Translations under genes and position numbers: made by a program
NCBI RefSeq assembly: GCF_041902845.1
Contig: NZ_CP159486.1
Span: 4,071,295-4,135,294, forward strand
Direction of reading: 5' to 3'
Origin: Limibacterium fermenti
Lineage (GTDB): Bacteria; Bacteroidota; Bacteroidia; Bacteroidales; Dysgonomonadaceae
Length of the DNA stretch: 64,000 nucleotides
In this document: piece after piece, positions 1 to 8,761 of the stretch
How the letters are laid out: each line of letters begins with the position of its first letter
Position numbering within the stretch: position 1 is the first letter of the stretch
The notes under the pieces: model-generated
The model's input: only the letters and a program-made list of their open reading frames with translations
Databases searched by the model: none
What the model was told of the DNA's origin: nothing

Positions 1-1
1 C

Positions 2-1423
2 AAAAATAAACTCTCTACCGATCTCCGGTGGAATGATACGGATATCGACATTGCGGGAACCTATTCCAACCGGCAATCGGCTTCCCTTACATACCGTAGC
101 ATAGCCAATGATTTGGAACTGTTGAAGCGCACTGGGAAACAGGCTTACACGATTCACTCATTCAATTTGTATCAAACCAAGCCACAGGATTTAACGGTGA
201 CAAGGGACGGAGAGGCACAGGAACAGCAGGTCTTGTCTTCGGCTTTTTACACGAATACGAATACCTCGCTGGCTTTTTACCTGAAGCCATTTACTGTTTC
301 CCTGAAGCTGGGGATAATAGGAGTTGCGCGGTCTTTGGAAAGTACTCTTACCGGGGTGTCCGATACGATTGGCCGATTGGATAATGACTTGTCGGTGCGC
401 TATCTGAATCTCTATGCATCGCCGGAGGTGGAATATAAAAACGGCGGATTCGAAGCGAAATTCGATATGCCTGTTTCCTTTCTCTCTTATCAATACCGGA
501 ATCGTCTCACGGAAGAAAAAGAACCGACTTCCCGTTTTTTACTCTCCCCCGGACTATATATGCGATATCATGTTACTTCGCGGTTGTCGGCCTCCGTTTC
601 GGGACGTCTGTCACAGAGTCCCGTAGAAGAACAGTCCTTTTATGAAGGAGTAATCCTGCAAAATTACCGTAGTCTTGCACGGGGATTGATCGATTATGAA
701 ACGGGCACCCAAAAGTCCCTGACTTTAAGCACATCGTATAAAAACCCGTTGAAAGCATTTTTTGCCAATGCCTCCGTGATGCGCTCTTGGAGTTACTCCC
801 CGCGTATCTCCGACCGTTCTTTTATAGATGATTTCATCCTGTATACCTATATTTCTCAGCCCCATTATTCCGATGTCTGGATGTTGAACGGCAATGTGAG
901 CAAAGGAATCGATGCCATCAGGGGCATGGTGTCGGTACGGTCGTCTTATCTGTTTTCCGGAGCTTCCATGTTTCAAAACGGTATTGAGACGCCCTATTCT
1001 TCGGATTTATGGACAGTCTCCCCGAAGATAAATTCCCGTTTTTCCGATTGGGGCGGCTTTGTGTATGAATTGGAGTTTTCGCGCAACCGGCTGAGTTTAA
1101 CAAACAGCGAAACAGAATCTTCCTATACAAATCTTTCTCAAAAATTAACGTGCCATATAACCCCTTTCAAAACGTGGTCGTTAGAACTTGTGGGAGAACA
1201 TTACTATAATGAAATTACCGCTGATGTTTCCAAACACTTTTTCCTTTCCGATGCCGCATTTACCTATAGCTTTAGGGGCGGGTGGGAGTTGAATCTGTCC
1301 GTCACGAATATTTTTAATCAACGCATATATGCATATACGCTTTTTGACGGTTTGACGAGTATGGTGAGAGAATACCGTATACGTCCGCGTAATTTTCTGG
1401 CAAGTGTCTTTTTTCGATTTTAA
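2..1423 (+). CDS. Outer-membrane beta-barrel protein, C-terminal part (cut by window edge)
   Basis: The reading frame is open from the left edge, so the gene starts outside the window; only the C-terminal ~473 residues are visible. The protein is a run of alternating aromatic/polar beta-strands and ends in Phe-Phe-Arg-Phe, a typical terminal outer-membrane barrel strand with C-terminal Phe. The 'NLSVTNIFNQRIY' stretch near the end is the usual penultimate-strand signature of TonB-dependent receptor-like barrels. It ends 11 bases before a truncated C39 transporter gene, so it probably belonged to an older peptide-export operon. The barrel assignment is firm; its cargo is unknown. It resembles the downstream receptor at 2830-5208 only in general architecture. 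Confidence 0.8.
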   Translation, partial: KNKLSTDLRWNDTDIDIAGTYSNRQSASLTYRSIANDLELLKRTGKQAYTIHSFNLYQTKPQDLTVTRDGEAQEQQVLSSAFYTNTNTSLAFYLKPFTVSLKLGIIGVARSLESTLTGVSDTIGRLDNDLSVRYLNLYASPEVEYKNGGFEAKFDMPVSFLSYQYRNRLTEEKEPTSRFLLSPGLYMRYHVTSRLSASVSGRLSQSPVEEQSFYEGVILQNYRSLARGLIDYETGTQKSLTLSTSYKNPLKAFFANASVMRSWSYSPRISDRSFIDDFILYTYISQPHYSDVWMLNGNVSKGIDAIRGMVSVRSSYLFSGASMFQNGIETPYSSDLWTVSPKINSRFSDWGGFVYELEFSRNRLSLTNSETESSYTNLSQKLTCHITPFKTWSLELVGEHYYNEITADVSKHFFLSDAAFTYSFRGGWELNLSVTNIFNQRIYAYTLFDGLTSMVREYRIRPRNFLASVFFRF

Positions 1424-1434
1424 GTAGAAAAATT

Positions 1435-1524
1435 ATGTCTTTTCCCTTCACCCGCCAACCCGATGCAATGGACTGCGGCCCGGCGTGCCTGAGCATGATC
1501 GCCCGGCATTACGGGCGTAACTAA
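1435..1524 (+). pseudogene. Truncated 5' end of a C39 peptidase/ABC transporter gene (29 codons)
   Basis: It begins MSFPFTRQPDAMDCGPACLS and runs 29 codons before TAA. It matches the start of the intact transporter at 6560 almost residue for residue, including the catalytic Cys region (DCGPAC) and the RHYGR motif, and then stops matching abruptly. The two DNA copies are closely similar but not identical over about 85 bases, so this is an old duplicate or a diverged second transporter, not an assembly repeat. It is far too short to fold as a C39 domain. It is best read as the scar left when a cassette was inserted into or recombined with the transporter gene. Confidence 0.85.
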
Positions 1525-1679
1525 TGGATAGCTTCCCTTTATCTCTGCGGTATATAGATTTCGCCTATACTATATATCGATTCTTTCGATGAAGAGATTA
1601 TGTTGCGATTATATAACGTTCCGAAAACTCTTCCTAATATTGCAGCGTATACTATTATTCACAATTAATAACCAAAACA

Positions 1680-1835
1680 ATGGAAGTATTCAATGCACAA
1701 CAGCTGAACTCGGTAAAAGGCGGTTCTTCAGGAACTGAAAAAGAAGATGAAGATAATTCGATTATTGTCATTATCGATGGAGTACCTTATATTGTTACCC
1801 CGCATGGATTGAAGCCGGTAGCCGTATTAAAGTAA
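1680..1835 (+). CDS. Candidate double-glycine-leader precursor peptide 1 (51 aa)
   Basis: This short ORF encodes a leader MEVFNAQQLNSVKGG and a core that starts SSGTEKEDED, continues through a hydrophobic IIVIIDGVPYIV stretch and ends in K. The Leu-x-x-Val-Lys-Gly-Gly end of the leader is what C39 peptidases cut (hydrophobic at -4 and -7, Gly-Gly at -2/-1). It resembles the leader of the second precursor at 2544. The core has no cysteine, so it is not an obvious substrate for thioether chemistry. A matching C39 transporter lies downstream. ATG 1680 follows an AT-rich spacer with a TAATATTG box at 1635-1642 that could be the -7 element. Coding status is inferred from leader similarity and position; no homologue search was done. 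Confidence 0.6.
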   Translation: MEVFNAQQLNSVKGGSSGTEKEDEDNSIIVIIDGVPYIVTPHGLKPVAVLK

Positions 1836-1943
1836 TTCTGAGTTATAGAGAAATTCTGCTAAACGGCTCAAAACCGTCTGAGGGATAAATTAATGGGCAG
1901 AAGACATAACGGAATGTTCACGAGACATAAAAAAGGGTTCGTC

Positions 1944-1988
1944 ATTGCGGGTTTGACTCGCAATCCCCCTGTTGAGAATGCATTCAAC
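1944..1988. repeat. REP-like palindromic element
   Basis: ATTGCG (1944-1949) and CGCAAT (1959-1964) form a perfect 6-bp stem around a 9-base loop. Next to it is the 10-bp palindrome GAATGCATTC (1976-1985) inside GTTGA...TCAAC. Translated forward the element gives VIAGLTRNP, a peptide familiar from spurious ORFs in dispersed non-coding repeats of many bacteria. A 34-codon ORF at 1893-1997 is therefore an artefact of this repeat. Confidence 0.55.
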
Positions 1989-2328
1989 ACGGAATGACAG
2001 TTTTTTTGATAAAAGCAAGTTTACGGATGAAGGTAAAAATAAGGATAGGAATATTGAGGTGGAAGATAACCGGATGCCTGAGGCGGATGTTGCGTTTCTT
2101 CCCGTTACGGAAAATCAGAGGAGGTTTCCGGACGGAGAACATTTGTCGTCCGGTTTCAGGAGAAATTCCTTTCTTTTTACCTACATGTTGCTTAGCGAAG
2201 AAACCTACGCCGGGAAATTCCTTCCCATGTTGTTTGTTGAAACATAATACCTTCTTACACCTCCTCGGCAAAAACAACTTGGACACATCCGGCTGCAGCC
2301 GTTTTTCTCAATTTCGACGGTCGCAGCC

Positions 2329-2359
2329 TAAACAGGAAAAACAGGATTTTTCCTGTTTA
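2329..2359. repeat. Perfect 13-bp inverted repeat, 5-base loop
   Basis: TAAACAGGAAAAA (2329-2341) is followed by CAGGA and its exact reverse complement (2347-2359). It would form a strong hairpin in RNA or DNA. It is not followed by a U-tract on the plus strand, so a simple intrinsic terminator is doubtful. It could be a processing site, an attenuator ahead of the second precursor, or the end of a small mobile remnant. Confidence 0.7.
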
Positions 2360-2543
2360 GAAATTGAGAGACAAGCGGAAAATCTGTATTTATACAAATT
2401 GTCCGCAAGTCGCTGAAGCGAAGATAAAAAATAGTAGGCGGCGCAGCAATCCCAACCGGTGTGTTGCCGGGAAGCTGTTTCAAACAATGGGCGAGGAGTT
2501 CGAAAAGCGTGACGAGTAGAAAAAAACCAAATATTTAAACAAT

Positions 2544-2738
2544 ATGAAATCAAGCAAAGAATCTATAGACTTAATACTATCTCTTGATAATATATTTCTT
2601 TCAAATGATGATTTGATTGAAATCAAGGGAGGAAATAATGAAATTATGGGCTGTGGTGTCGGCTGTGGAGCCGGTTGTGGAGGTGGTTGCTCGGGATGTA
2701 GTAAGCCAGTAAAACCAACGAATCCCGTTTTAGTTTAA
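2544..2738 (+). CDS. Cys/Gly-rich RiPP precursor, CXXX-type core (64 aa)
   Basis: The leader (residues 1-30) ends LSNDDLIEIKGG, a classic double-glycine site for a C39 peptidase. The 34-residue core carries five cysteines at 37, 41, 45, 49 and 52, four of them spaced every four residues among Gly/Ala/Val/Ser (CGVG, CGAG, CGGG, then CSG, CS), with a Pro/Lys-rich tail. Regular CXXX cores are known targets of Bacteroidales radical SAM maturases that make Cys thioether links; the maturase at 5420-6556 is the obvious partner. A strong hairpin directly downstream separates it from the receptor gene. The final structure is unknown, and sacti- or ranthipeptide-type links are inferred. Confidence 0.85.
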   Translation: MKSSKESIDLILSLDNIFLSNDDLIEIKGGNNEIMGCGVGCGAGCGGGCSGCSKPVKPTNPVLV

Positions 2739-2747
2739 TCATTCGAA

Positions 2748-2791
2748 CAAATGTAGGAAAAGAATATTTTGATTTTCTTTTCCTACATTTG
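2748..2791 (+). terminator. 17-bp perfect hairpin after precursor gene (terminator/attenuator)
   Basis: Arms 2748-2764 and 2775-2791 are exact reverse complements over 17 bases with a 10-base loop, starting 9 bases after the precursor stop codon. Such partial terminators between a precursor gene and its processing genes keep peptide mRNA in excess. The right arm also overlaps the first possible start codon of the next reading frame (2791), which argues for the later ATG at 2830. Confidence 0.8.
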
Positions 2792-2829
2792 TGTTTATAA
2801 TCCTATCCTATACAAAATCGTTAACTGGT

Positions 2830-5208
2830 ATGAATAAATTTACACTTTTAATATACTTACTTTTCTGGTGTTCATTAAATATAAATTCCCAAGATAATAT
2901 TATTCAGGGTAAAATAATAAATAATAATGGACTACCACTTGAGTTTGCCAATGTAACGCTACATTCATTACCTGACTCTGCATTAATAACCGGAACAATA
3001 ACCGACAATAATGGAGCGTTTACACTCACTGCAAAAAAAATAGCAAATAATTTTTTAAAAATATCATTTATCGGATATAAAACACGATACTTAACAGATG
3101 AATCGAGGCAAACCATTACGTTACAGGAAAATGATGCAAATTTAGGAGAGGTCTCGATAAAAGTTATTCGCCCAAAAGTGACTTTCAAAAACGATCGTTT
3201 CGATATAAAAATAGAAAATAGCTTGGCTGCAAAAGGCAATACGATCGAGTCCCTTTTGCAACAGCTCCCCGGGGTATGGGTTACTTCTGACGGAGGTATT
3301 TTAATTAATGGGTTGTCTGGAGTGCAGGTCATTATTGACGATCGTCCTATCAGACTCTCAGGAGCATCTCTGATGAGATATTTGAGTTCATTCCGATCAG
3401 AAAATATTAGTAGGATAGAAGTGATTCAAAGGCCCTCGGCAATGTATGAAGCAGAAGGAAATGGAATAATCCGTATTATTACCAAAAAAAATATAGATGA
3501 AGGCATAAGTGGAACGATCAGTACAAAAACAGATATACAACGTTTCGCAGGAATCTCTCCTTTTCTTTCGTTACAATATTACAAAGGAGACTTTGGAGCC
3601 AATGTTTCATTAAACGGAGAGAAATCAAAATGGTTGCTCCTTTCAAATAATTATGCTAAAGATATTCAACAGGAAATTGAATACGAAACAGAATTAAAAG
3701 ATACGATTTTCGATAAAAACTATTCTCTAAACGTTGATTTGTTTTATAAAATTAATAGAAAAAATAATATAGCTTTTAATGTCAATTATTTATATTGGGC
3801 TAAAGATGAATGTATTACCGGTGAAACAAATATAAATGGTGAAAATAAATCAGCAATATGGCAAACAGTAATCGACCAAAAAGATTTACAAAATATGAAC
3901 AATTATTCATTTACGGTCAACTATGATTTATTGTTGGATTCTACGGGAACGAAAAAAATTACCTTTCTTTCCGATTATGTTAATCAGTACAAATATAATT
4001 CCAAGAGCTATTATAATTATCATAATTATGATTTACAGGATAATCTTATTTTAACAGAAGATATTCTTAATGATCAGGAGAGCCCTTTTCAAATGCTTTC
4101 TACAGAAATTAATTACCATCATTCCGTTACTTCAAAAAGTATTTTAACGACCGGAATAAAATACAGCAATTCATTTGTTAATAATATCTTAACTAGTTAT
4201 GAGGAATTGTCAGATGAATGGATAATAGATAATTCAATAGGTTATAAATATGAATATAATGAAAAACTTATTTCAACTTTTATCCAATATAATATAAGTA
4301 AAACCCGGTGGAGTTTTATTGGAGGCTTAAGAGGAGAATATACCTTTAGCCAGATCGAAAATGTCAGATCAACAGAAGAGAAAAGCAATCTATTCCCATC
4401 ATTTTATTTTAACTATAATCTAAATGATAAGAATAAGTTGGGATTTTCCTATACTCAAAGAATACAAAGGATTAATTATTTGCAACTACTTCCGAAACGT
4501 TATTATACCTCCAGATACAACATAGTAGAAGGAAATCCGCTGTTAAGTCCTAACATCATAAATAATATTGGGATAAACTATAATTACAAGGGAAAATATT
4601 ATTTTTCATTATCGTACCGATGGAGTAACAATGCCATAAGCGCATTTAATAAAAATGAAACAATCAATAATGAATCTATAATTATATCTTCGTATGTAGA
4701 TGGCGTAAAAACGAATAATTTTAATTTCAATGCGTATATACCTGTAAACATAACATCATGGTGGAGTGCTCTAAATCAATTAAATATAAACCACAGTTGT
4801 TATCAAGCTGTGATGTTGCCAATATTTTCAGTTTTCAGTTATGATTTGTTTTCCCAACACACATTCTATATACCCGGAAATATCCGTGGAGAAATTCTAT
4901 ACCGCTATATTTCACGATCAAAAAATGGTTATTCAGAAAGTTATCCATATCATTTACTAAATATGGCTGTTTATAAATCATTTTTCAAAGATAGATTGAG
5001 TGTGAAAGTGGAAGCACAAAGAATGCTTTATAACCAAAAAATGGGATCAAGAAATGAAACGCCCAGTGTTATTGCTCAAAAACAAACGTATTATAGCAAA
5101 TTGCCATTTTTTGCATTTACATTGTCTTACTCTTTTAGTAAAGGAAAGGCTAAAAAATTTCAGCATATCCAATCTAGCAATGAACAAGAAAAATCAAGAA
5201 CAAATTAA
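2830..5208 (+). CDS. TonB-dependent receptor-like outer-membrane beta-barrel protein
   Basis: Starting at ATG 2830 gives a signal peptide (MNKFTLLIYLLFWCSLNINSQ) and a 792-residue protein. A carboxypeptidase-regulatory-like beta-sandwich follows (about 25-105, 'GLPLEFANVTL', 'GAFTL'). A plug-type region comes next (about 120-220, with 'LLQQLPGV', 'RIEVIQRPSAMYEAEGNGIIRI'). The remainder is a long Tyr/Asn-rich barrel. This is the outer membrane beta-barrel family often found beside Bacteroidales peptide clusters. The gene is strongly AT-rich like the precursor and maturase. It may carry the mature peptide across the outer membrane, take it back up, or act in immunity; the sequence does not decide. 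Confidence 0.85.
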   Translation: MNKFTLLIYLLFWCSLNINSQDNIIQGKIINNNGLPLEFANVTLHSLPDSALITGTITDNNGAFTLTAKKIANNFLKISFIGYKTRYLTDESRQTITLQENDANLGEVSIKVIRPKVTFKNDRFDIKIENSLAAKGNTIESLLQQLPGVWVTSDGGILINGLSGVQVIIDDRPIRLSGASLMRYLSSFRSENISRIEVIQRPSAMYEAEGNGIIRIITKKNIDEGISGTISTKTDIQRFAGISPFLSLQYYKGDFGANVSLNGEKSKWLLLSNNYAKDIQQEIEYETELKDTIFDKNYSLNVDLFYKINRKNNIAFNVNYLYWAKDECITGETNINGENKSAIWQTVIDQKDLQNMNNYSFTVNYDLLLDSTGTKKITFLSDYVNQYKYNSKSYYNYHNYDLQDNLILTEDILNDQESPFQMLSTEINYHHSVTSKSILTTGIKYSNSFVNNILTSYEELSDEWIIDNSIGYKYEYNEKLISTFIQYNISKTRWSFIGGLRGEYTFSQIENVRSTEEKSNLFPSFYFNYNLNDKNKLGFSYTQRIQRINYLQLLPKRYYTSRYNIVEGNPLLSPNIINNIGINYNYKGKYYFSLSYRWSNNAISAFNKNETINNESIIISSYVDGVKTNNFNFNAYIPVNITSWWSALNQLNINHSCYQAVMLPIFSVFSYDLFSQHTFYIPGNIRGEILYRYISRSKNGYSESYPYHLLNMAVYKSFFKDRLSVKVEAQRMLYNQKMGSRNETPSVIAQKQTYYSKLPFFAFTLSYSFSKGKAKKFQHIQSSNEQEKSRTN

Positions 5209-5236
5209 ATCCAATCGAAAAATGAAAAAAAAGTAA

Positions 5237-5419
5237 TTACAATGTGTTTTTTCAAAAAATAAATGTGTCCTAAGTTACAATACATTTACTGATAATTATG
5301 TAATTGTTTCTCATAAGGCACATGAAATATTTGAAAACGAAGATTTAGATATTTTCAAAAATATATGTCCATCTGTTTTTGATAGTTTTAGGCAGTCTGG
5401 TTTTATAATTAACGACGAG
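5237..5419 (+). pseudogene. Out-of-frame N-terminus of the radical SAM maturase (one-base frameshift)
   Basis: The maturase frame stays open upstream of its first ATG (5420) back to a stop at 5234. It encodes a sensible N-terminal region (YNTFTDNYVIVSHKAHEIFE ... GFIINDEMDEL) of the kind seen ahead of the SAM domain in these maturases, but has no ATG, GTG or TTG. An ATG at 5242 lies in the neighbouring frame and hits TAA after MCFFKK. Removing one base from the T6 or A6 run (5247-5259) would join that ATG to the whole protein (437 residues). This is a real inactivating or switchable mutation, transcriptional slippage, or a sequencing error in a homopolymer. Confidence 0.75.
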
Positions 5420-6556
5420 ATGGACGAACTTGGAGCTATTCGACTTGCAAATCGAAGGCAAACTTTTGCAAATCGAAACTATTTTCTAATGATATATCCG
5501 ACTCAAGATTGCAATTTGAAATGTTGGTATTGTTATGAAACTCATGTGAAGAACACCTGTATTTCAAAAGATGTGATGAATGCGACAGTAAAACATATTG
5601 CAAATAAAATTGAGAGAAAAGAAATTGATTCTTTACATCTTACCTTTTTTGGGGGAGAACCATTACTTTTTTTTGATGCCACTGTTTATCCTTTACTTAA
5701 ACAAGTGAATGAATTGTGTAGTAAAGCTGGGATTTCTTTTTACCCCTTTTTTGTTACAAATGGATCATTAATAACTGAAGATGTAGTCTTAAAGTTAAAA
5801 CCTTTCAACCCCTTATTTCAAATAACTCTTGATGGCAATAAGCAAAAACATGATAAAGTAAGAATTGGCAAGACGGATAATTATCCGACCTTTGAAAAAA
5901 TCATTTCAGCATTACAATTGATTTCTGATAATATTTCTTCTGAAAATTCTCTTGTTCCCCGTATAATTACTTTACGCCTTAACTATGATAATCAAACGTT
6001 GAAATATACGGACGAAATTATTGATGAGATTTCAAAGTTAGATAAAAGTAAAATATCTATTCATCTGGAACGTGTTTGGCAAACTAAAAACTCTGTCAAT
6101 AAGGAACAAGTAGATGAACTCAAACAAACAATCGTGAAATTTTTGAAAGCAGGATTTAGGGTAGGACACGGAATTTTTGGACTTAGGCACGTTTCTTGTC
6201 CGGCAGAAGTGTATAATTATGCTGTAATCAATTATAATGGATTAGTTTATCGATGTAATGGAAGAAACTTGACTCCGAATACTGCTGAAGGAAAACTTCT
6301 CCCAGATGGAAGGATAGAATGGAATGAAGTTGATTTAATTAAACGCTTGTCAAGGCAAACTTTTGAAAATGACAAATGCCTAAAATGCGTAATGCTGCCT
6401 CAATGTATGGGGCCTTGCAGCCAAAAACAAATTGAAAAAGGATGGGGAAATATTGATGACATTTGCTCACTAAATGTGATAGACACTTCTTTGGAAGATT
6501 ACTTAACTCTTGATTTTGAAGTTCGTTATTCATTGGGAAACAGCAATAAATTATAA
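5420..6556 (+). CDS. Radical SAM/SPASM peptide maturase (in-frame part, 378 aa)
   Basis: The canonical CxxxCxxC motif (CNLKCWYC; Cys 31, 35, 38 from this start) binds the SAM-cleaving 4Fe-4S cluster, and 'FFGGEPLLFF' is the SAM-binding GGEP motif. The C-terminal third has the cysteine pattern of a SPASM domain (Cys in 'HVSCPAE', 'YRCNGR', 'KCLKC', 'PQCMGPCSQ', 'DICS') for auxiliary clusters. The likely job is to install Cys-derived crosslinks in the CXXX core of the 2544 precursor. The gene ends three bases before the exporter's ATG, so the two are co-transcribed. From 5420 the protein lacks the N-terminal ~60 residues that probably recognise the leader, which are present upstream but out of frame. 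Confidence 0.88.
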   Translation: MDELGAIRLANRRQTFANRNYFLMIYPTQDCNLKCWYCYETHVKNTCISKDVMNATVKHIANKIERKEIDSLHLTFFGGEPLLFFDATVYPLLKQVNELCSKAGISFYPFFVTNGSLITEDVVLKLKPFNPLFQITLDGNKQKHDKVRIGKTDNYPTFEKIISALQLISDNISSENSLVPRIITLRLNYDNQTLKYTDEIIDEISKLDKSKISIHLERVWQTKNSVNKEQVDELKQTIVKFLKAGFRVGHGIFGLRHVSCPAEVYNYAVINYNGLVYRCNGRNLTPNTAEGKLLPDGRIEWNEVDLIKRLSRQTFENDKCLKCVMLPQCMGPCSQKQIEKGWGNIDDICSLNVIDTSLEDYLTLDFEVRYSLGNSNKL

Positions 6557-6559
6557 ATC

Positions 6560-8761
6560 ATGTCTTTCCCTTTCACCAAGCAACCCGACTCAATGGACTG
6601 TGGCCCTGCCTGCCTGAGCATGGTCGCCCGGCATTACGGCCGGGACTATACGCTGGAGCGCCTGCGGGAGAACTGCTTCATCGGCCGCGACGGCGTCTCG
6701 CTGCTGGGCATCAGCCGCGCGGCGGAGAAGATCGGCTTCCACACCGTGGGCGGCCGCCTGACTTTCGACAAGCTGGCGGAAAAAGCTCCCCTTCCCTGCA
6801 TCGTTCACTGGAACCAGGAGCATTTTGTGGTGGTGTACCGTATAAAGCACAACAGGAAAGGCGATGAAATAGCGGTGGCCGATCCCGGCAAGGGACTGCT
6901 CGCCTATTCCCGCGAGGAGTTCTGCGCTCACTGGCTCAGTACCCGCACGGGCGGCGAGGAAAAAGGCGTCGCCCTGCTGCTGGAACCGACCAATCTTTTT
7001 TATGAACAAGAGGGCGACAGCATTCCTTCCGGCAACCGCGTGCAGTTCCTCTGGAAGTACCTGGCGAAATGCCAGCGCTTCTTCGGGCAACTCATCCTGG
7101 GGCTGTTCATCGGCAGCCTCCTGCAACTCATCTTCCCTTTCCTCACCCAGGCCATCGTCGACACGGGTATCGCGGGCAGGGACATCGGCTTTATCTGGCT
7201 CGTCCTTATCGCCCAACTGATGCTGCTCTTCAGCCGCACGGCCATCGACTTTATCCGCCGCAAGATCCTGCTGCACATCAGCACCCGCATCAACGTGTCG
7301 CTCATCTCCGACTTCTTCATCAAGTTGATGAAGCTGCCCATGAAGTTCTTCGACACCAAGCTCACGGGCGACCTGCTGCAACGCATCGAGGATCACCGCC
7401 GCATCGAAAACTTCCTCACCAACCAGACCATCACGGTGTTGTTCTCCATCCTTACATTCGTCATTTTTTCAGCGGTGCTGTTCATCTACAATGTGCCCAT
7501 CTTCGCCGTGTTCCTTGCCGGCAGCGTCCTCTACGGGGCGTGGATCATGATCTTCCTGAAACGGCGGCGGGTGCTCGACTACAAAATGTTCGAGCAGCAG
7601 GGCCTCAACCGCAACGTTACCTACCAGTTGATCACAGGCATGCAGGAGATCAAGCTGCAAGGCTGCGAACAACGCAAGCGGTGGGAGTGGGAGGATGTGC
7701 AGGCCGACCTTTTCGACGTGAACCTGCAATCGCTGAACCTGCGGCAGAGCCAGGAGGCGGGCGGCATCCTGATCAATGAGTTGAAGAATATCCTGGTGAC
7801 GGTGCTGGCGGCCACGGCGGTTATCGAGGGCAACCTGACGCTGGGGATGATGCTGGCCATCCAATATATCATCGGGCAGTTGAACAGTCCGGTGGAGCAG
7901 ATCATGGGCTTCATCTACCAGTGGCAGGATGTGAGCATCAGCCTCGACCGCATGAACGAGATCCACACCCAACAGAACGAAGAGAACGCCGACCGCACGG
8001 TAGCCGCGCTTCCGGCAGACCGTTCCCTCCGTATAGACGGGCTTTGCTTTAAATATGACGGGGCACGGCCGGACTATGTGCTGAAGGATATAAGGCTGGT
8101 CATTCCCCAGGGCAAGGTGACGGCCGTCGTGGGGGCGAGCGGCAGCGGCAAGACTACGCTGGTGAAGTTGCTGCTGGGGTATTATGCGCCTAATGAAGGA
8201 CGTATCAGGGTGGGGACGACCGATCTGGAGGAAATGAACCTGGCCTGGTGGCGCACCCGTTGCGGGGCGGTGATGCAGGACGGCTACCTTTTTTCGGACA
8301 CGATTGCCCGCAACATTGCCGTGTCGGACGACGAGATTGATGTGAAGCGGTTGCGTGATGCCGCCCGCGTGGCTAATATTGCGGAGTACATCGAGGCGTT
8401 GCCGTTGGGTTACAACACGAAGATCGGTCAGGACGGGCAGGGGGTGAGCCAGGGGCAGCGGCAGCGCATCCTGATTGCCCGGGTGGTGTATAAAAACCCG
8501 CCGTTTGTCTTCCTGGACGAGGCGACCAATTCACTCGACGCGAACAACGAGCGGGCGATCGTGGAGAACCTGGAGGCTTTTTACCGCGACAAGACGGTGG
8601 TTGTGGTGGCGCACCGCCTGAGCACGGTGAAGAACGCGGATCAGATCGTGGTGCTCGAGGGCGGTCGCATCGCCGAGACGGGTACGCATGCGCAGCTTAC
8701 GGCTGCACGGGGAAAGTATTACGAACTGGTGAAGAATCAACTGGAACTGGGAGGCAGCTAA
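6560..8761 (+). CDS. C39 peptidase-containing ABC exporter (733 aa)
   Basis: Domains in order: C39 double-glycine peptidase (1-~150; catalytic Cys14 in DCGPAC, His88 in EHFVVVY, Asp108 in ADPG), six-helix ABC transmembrane domain (~165-440), ABC ATPase (~490-733; Walker A GASGSGKTT near 523, signature VSQGQRQR near 628, Walker B FVFLDEATNS near 648, switch His in AHRLST). It would cut Gly-Gly leaders and export the cores. The length is normal for the family. The signature is VSQGQ instead of LSGGQ, as often seen in this subfamily. Its DNA is conspicuously GC-richer than the maturase just upstream, marking a composition break at 6560. The same 5' end is duplicated at 1435-1524. Confidence 0.97.
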   Translation: MSFPFTKQPDSMDCGPACLSMVARHYGRDYTLERLRENCFIGRDGVSLLGISRAAEKIGFHTVGGRLTFDKLAEKAPLPCIVHWNQEHFVVVYRIKHNRKGDEIAVADPGKGLLAYSREEFCAHWLSTRTGGEEKGVALLLEPTNLFYEQEGDSIPSGNRVQFLWKYLAKCQRFFGQLILGLFIGSLLQLIFPFLTQAIVDTGIAGRDIGFIWLVLIAQLMLLFSRTAIDFIRRKILLHISTRINVSLISDFFIKLMKLPMKFFDTKLTGDLLQRIEDHRRIENFLTNQTITVLFSILTFVIFSAVLFIYNVPIFAVFLAGSVLYGAWIMIFLKRRRVLDYKMFEQQGLNRNVTYQLITGMQEIKLQGCEQRKRWEWEDVQADLFDVNLQSLNLRQSQEAGGILINELKNILVTVLAATAVIEGNLTLGMMLAIQYIIGQLNSPVEQIMGFIYQWQDVSISLDRMNEIHTQQNEENADRTVAALPADRSLRIDGLCFKYDGARPDYVLKDIRLVIPQGKVTAVVGASGSGKTTLVKLLLGYYAPNEGRIRVGTTDLEEMNLAWWRTRCGAVMQDGYLFSDTIARNIAVSDDEIDVKRLRDAARVANIAEYIEALPLGYNTKIGQDGQGVSQGQRQRILIARVVYKNPPFVFLDEATNSLDANNERAIVENLEAFYRDKTVVVVAHRLSTVKNADQIVVLEGGRIAETGTHAQLTAARGKYYELVKNQLELGGS

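Larger units (their letters stand above)
1836..2543. other. Spacer of about 700 bases with repeat-like structure and no convincing gene
   Basis: Several overlapping ORFs of 60-140 codons occur on both strands, but none has a recognisable domain, signal or start context, and they shadow one another. Base composition is close to the GC-richer flank and unlike the AT-rich genes that follow at 2544. The stretch contains a REP-like hairpin at 1944-1988 and a perfect 13-bp inverted repeat at 2329-2359. It may be debris from the recombination that left the C39 stump. No clear promoter for the second precursor was found; transcription probably starts within the last ~100 bases. Confidence 0.5.

Noticed and set aside
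1893..1997. 34-codon ORF containing VIAGLTRNP
   Set aside because: The sequence is the translation of a REP-like palindromic repeat and has no other coding evidence.
1972..2416. Overlapping ORFs of 91-140 codons on the plus strand and a 100-codon ORF on the minus strand
   Set aside because: They overlap one another in different frames, have no domain or signal peptide, and cross a perfect hairpin; treated as spacer.
6590..7972. Long ORFs opposite or out of frame within the C39 exporter (up to 268 codons)
   Set aside because: The gene is GC-rich, which makes shadow frames long; the exporter frame carries all the motifs.
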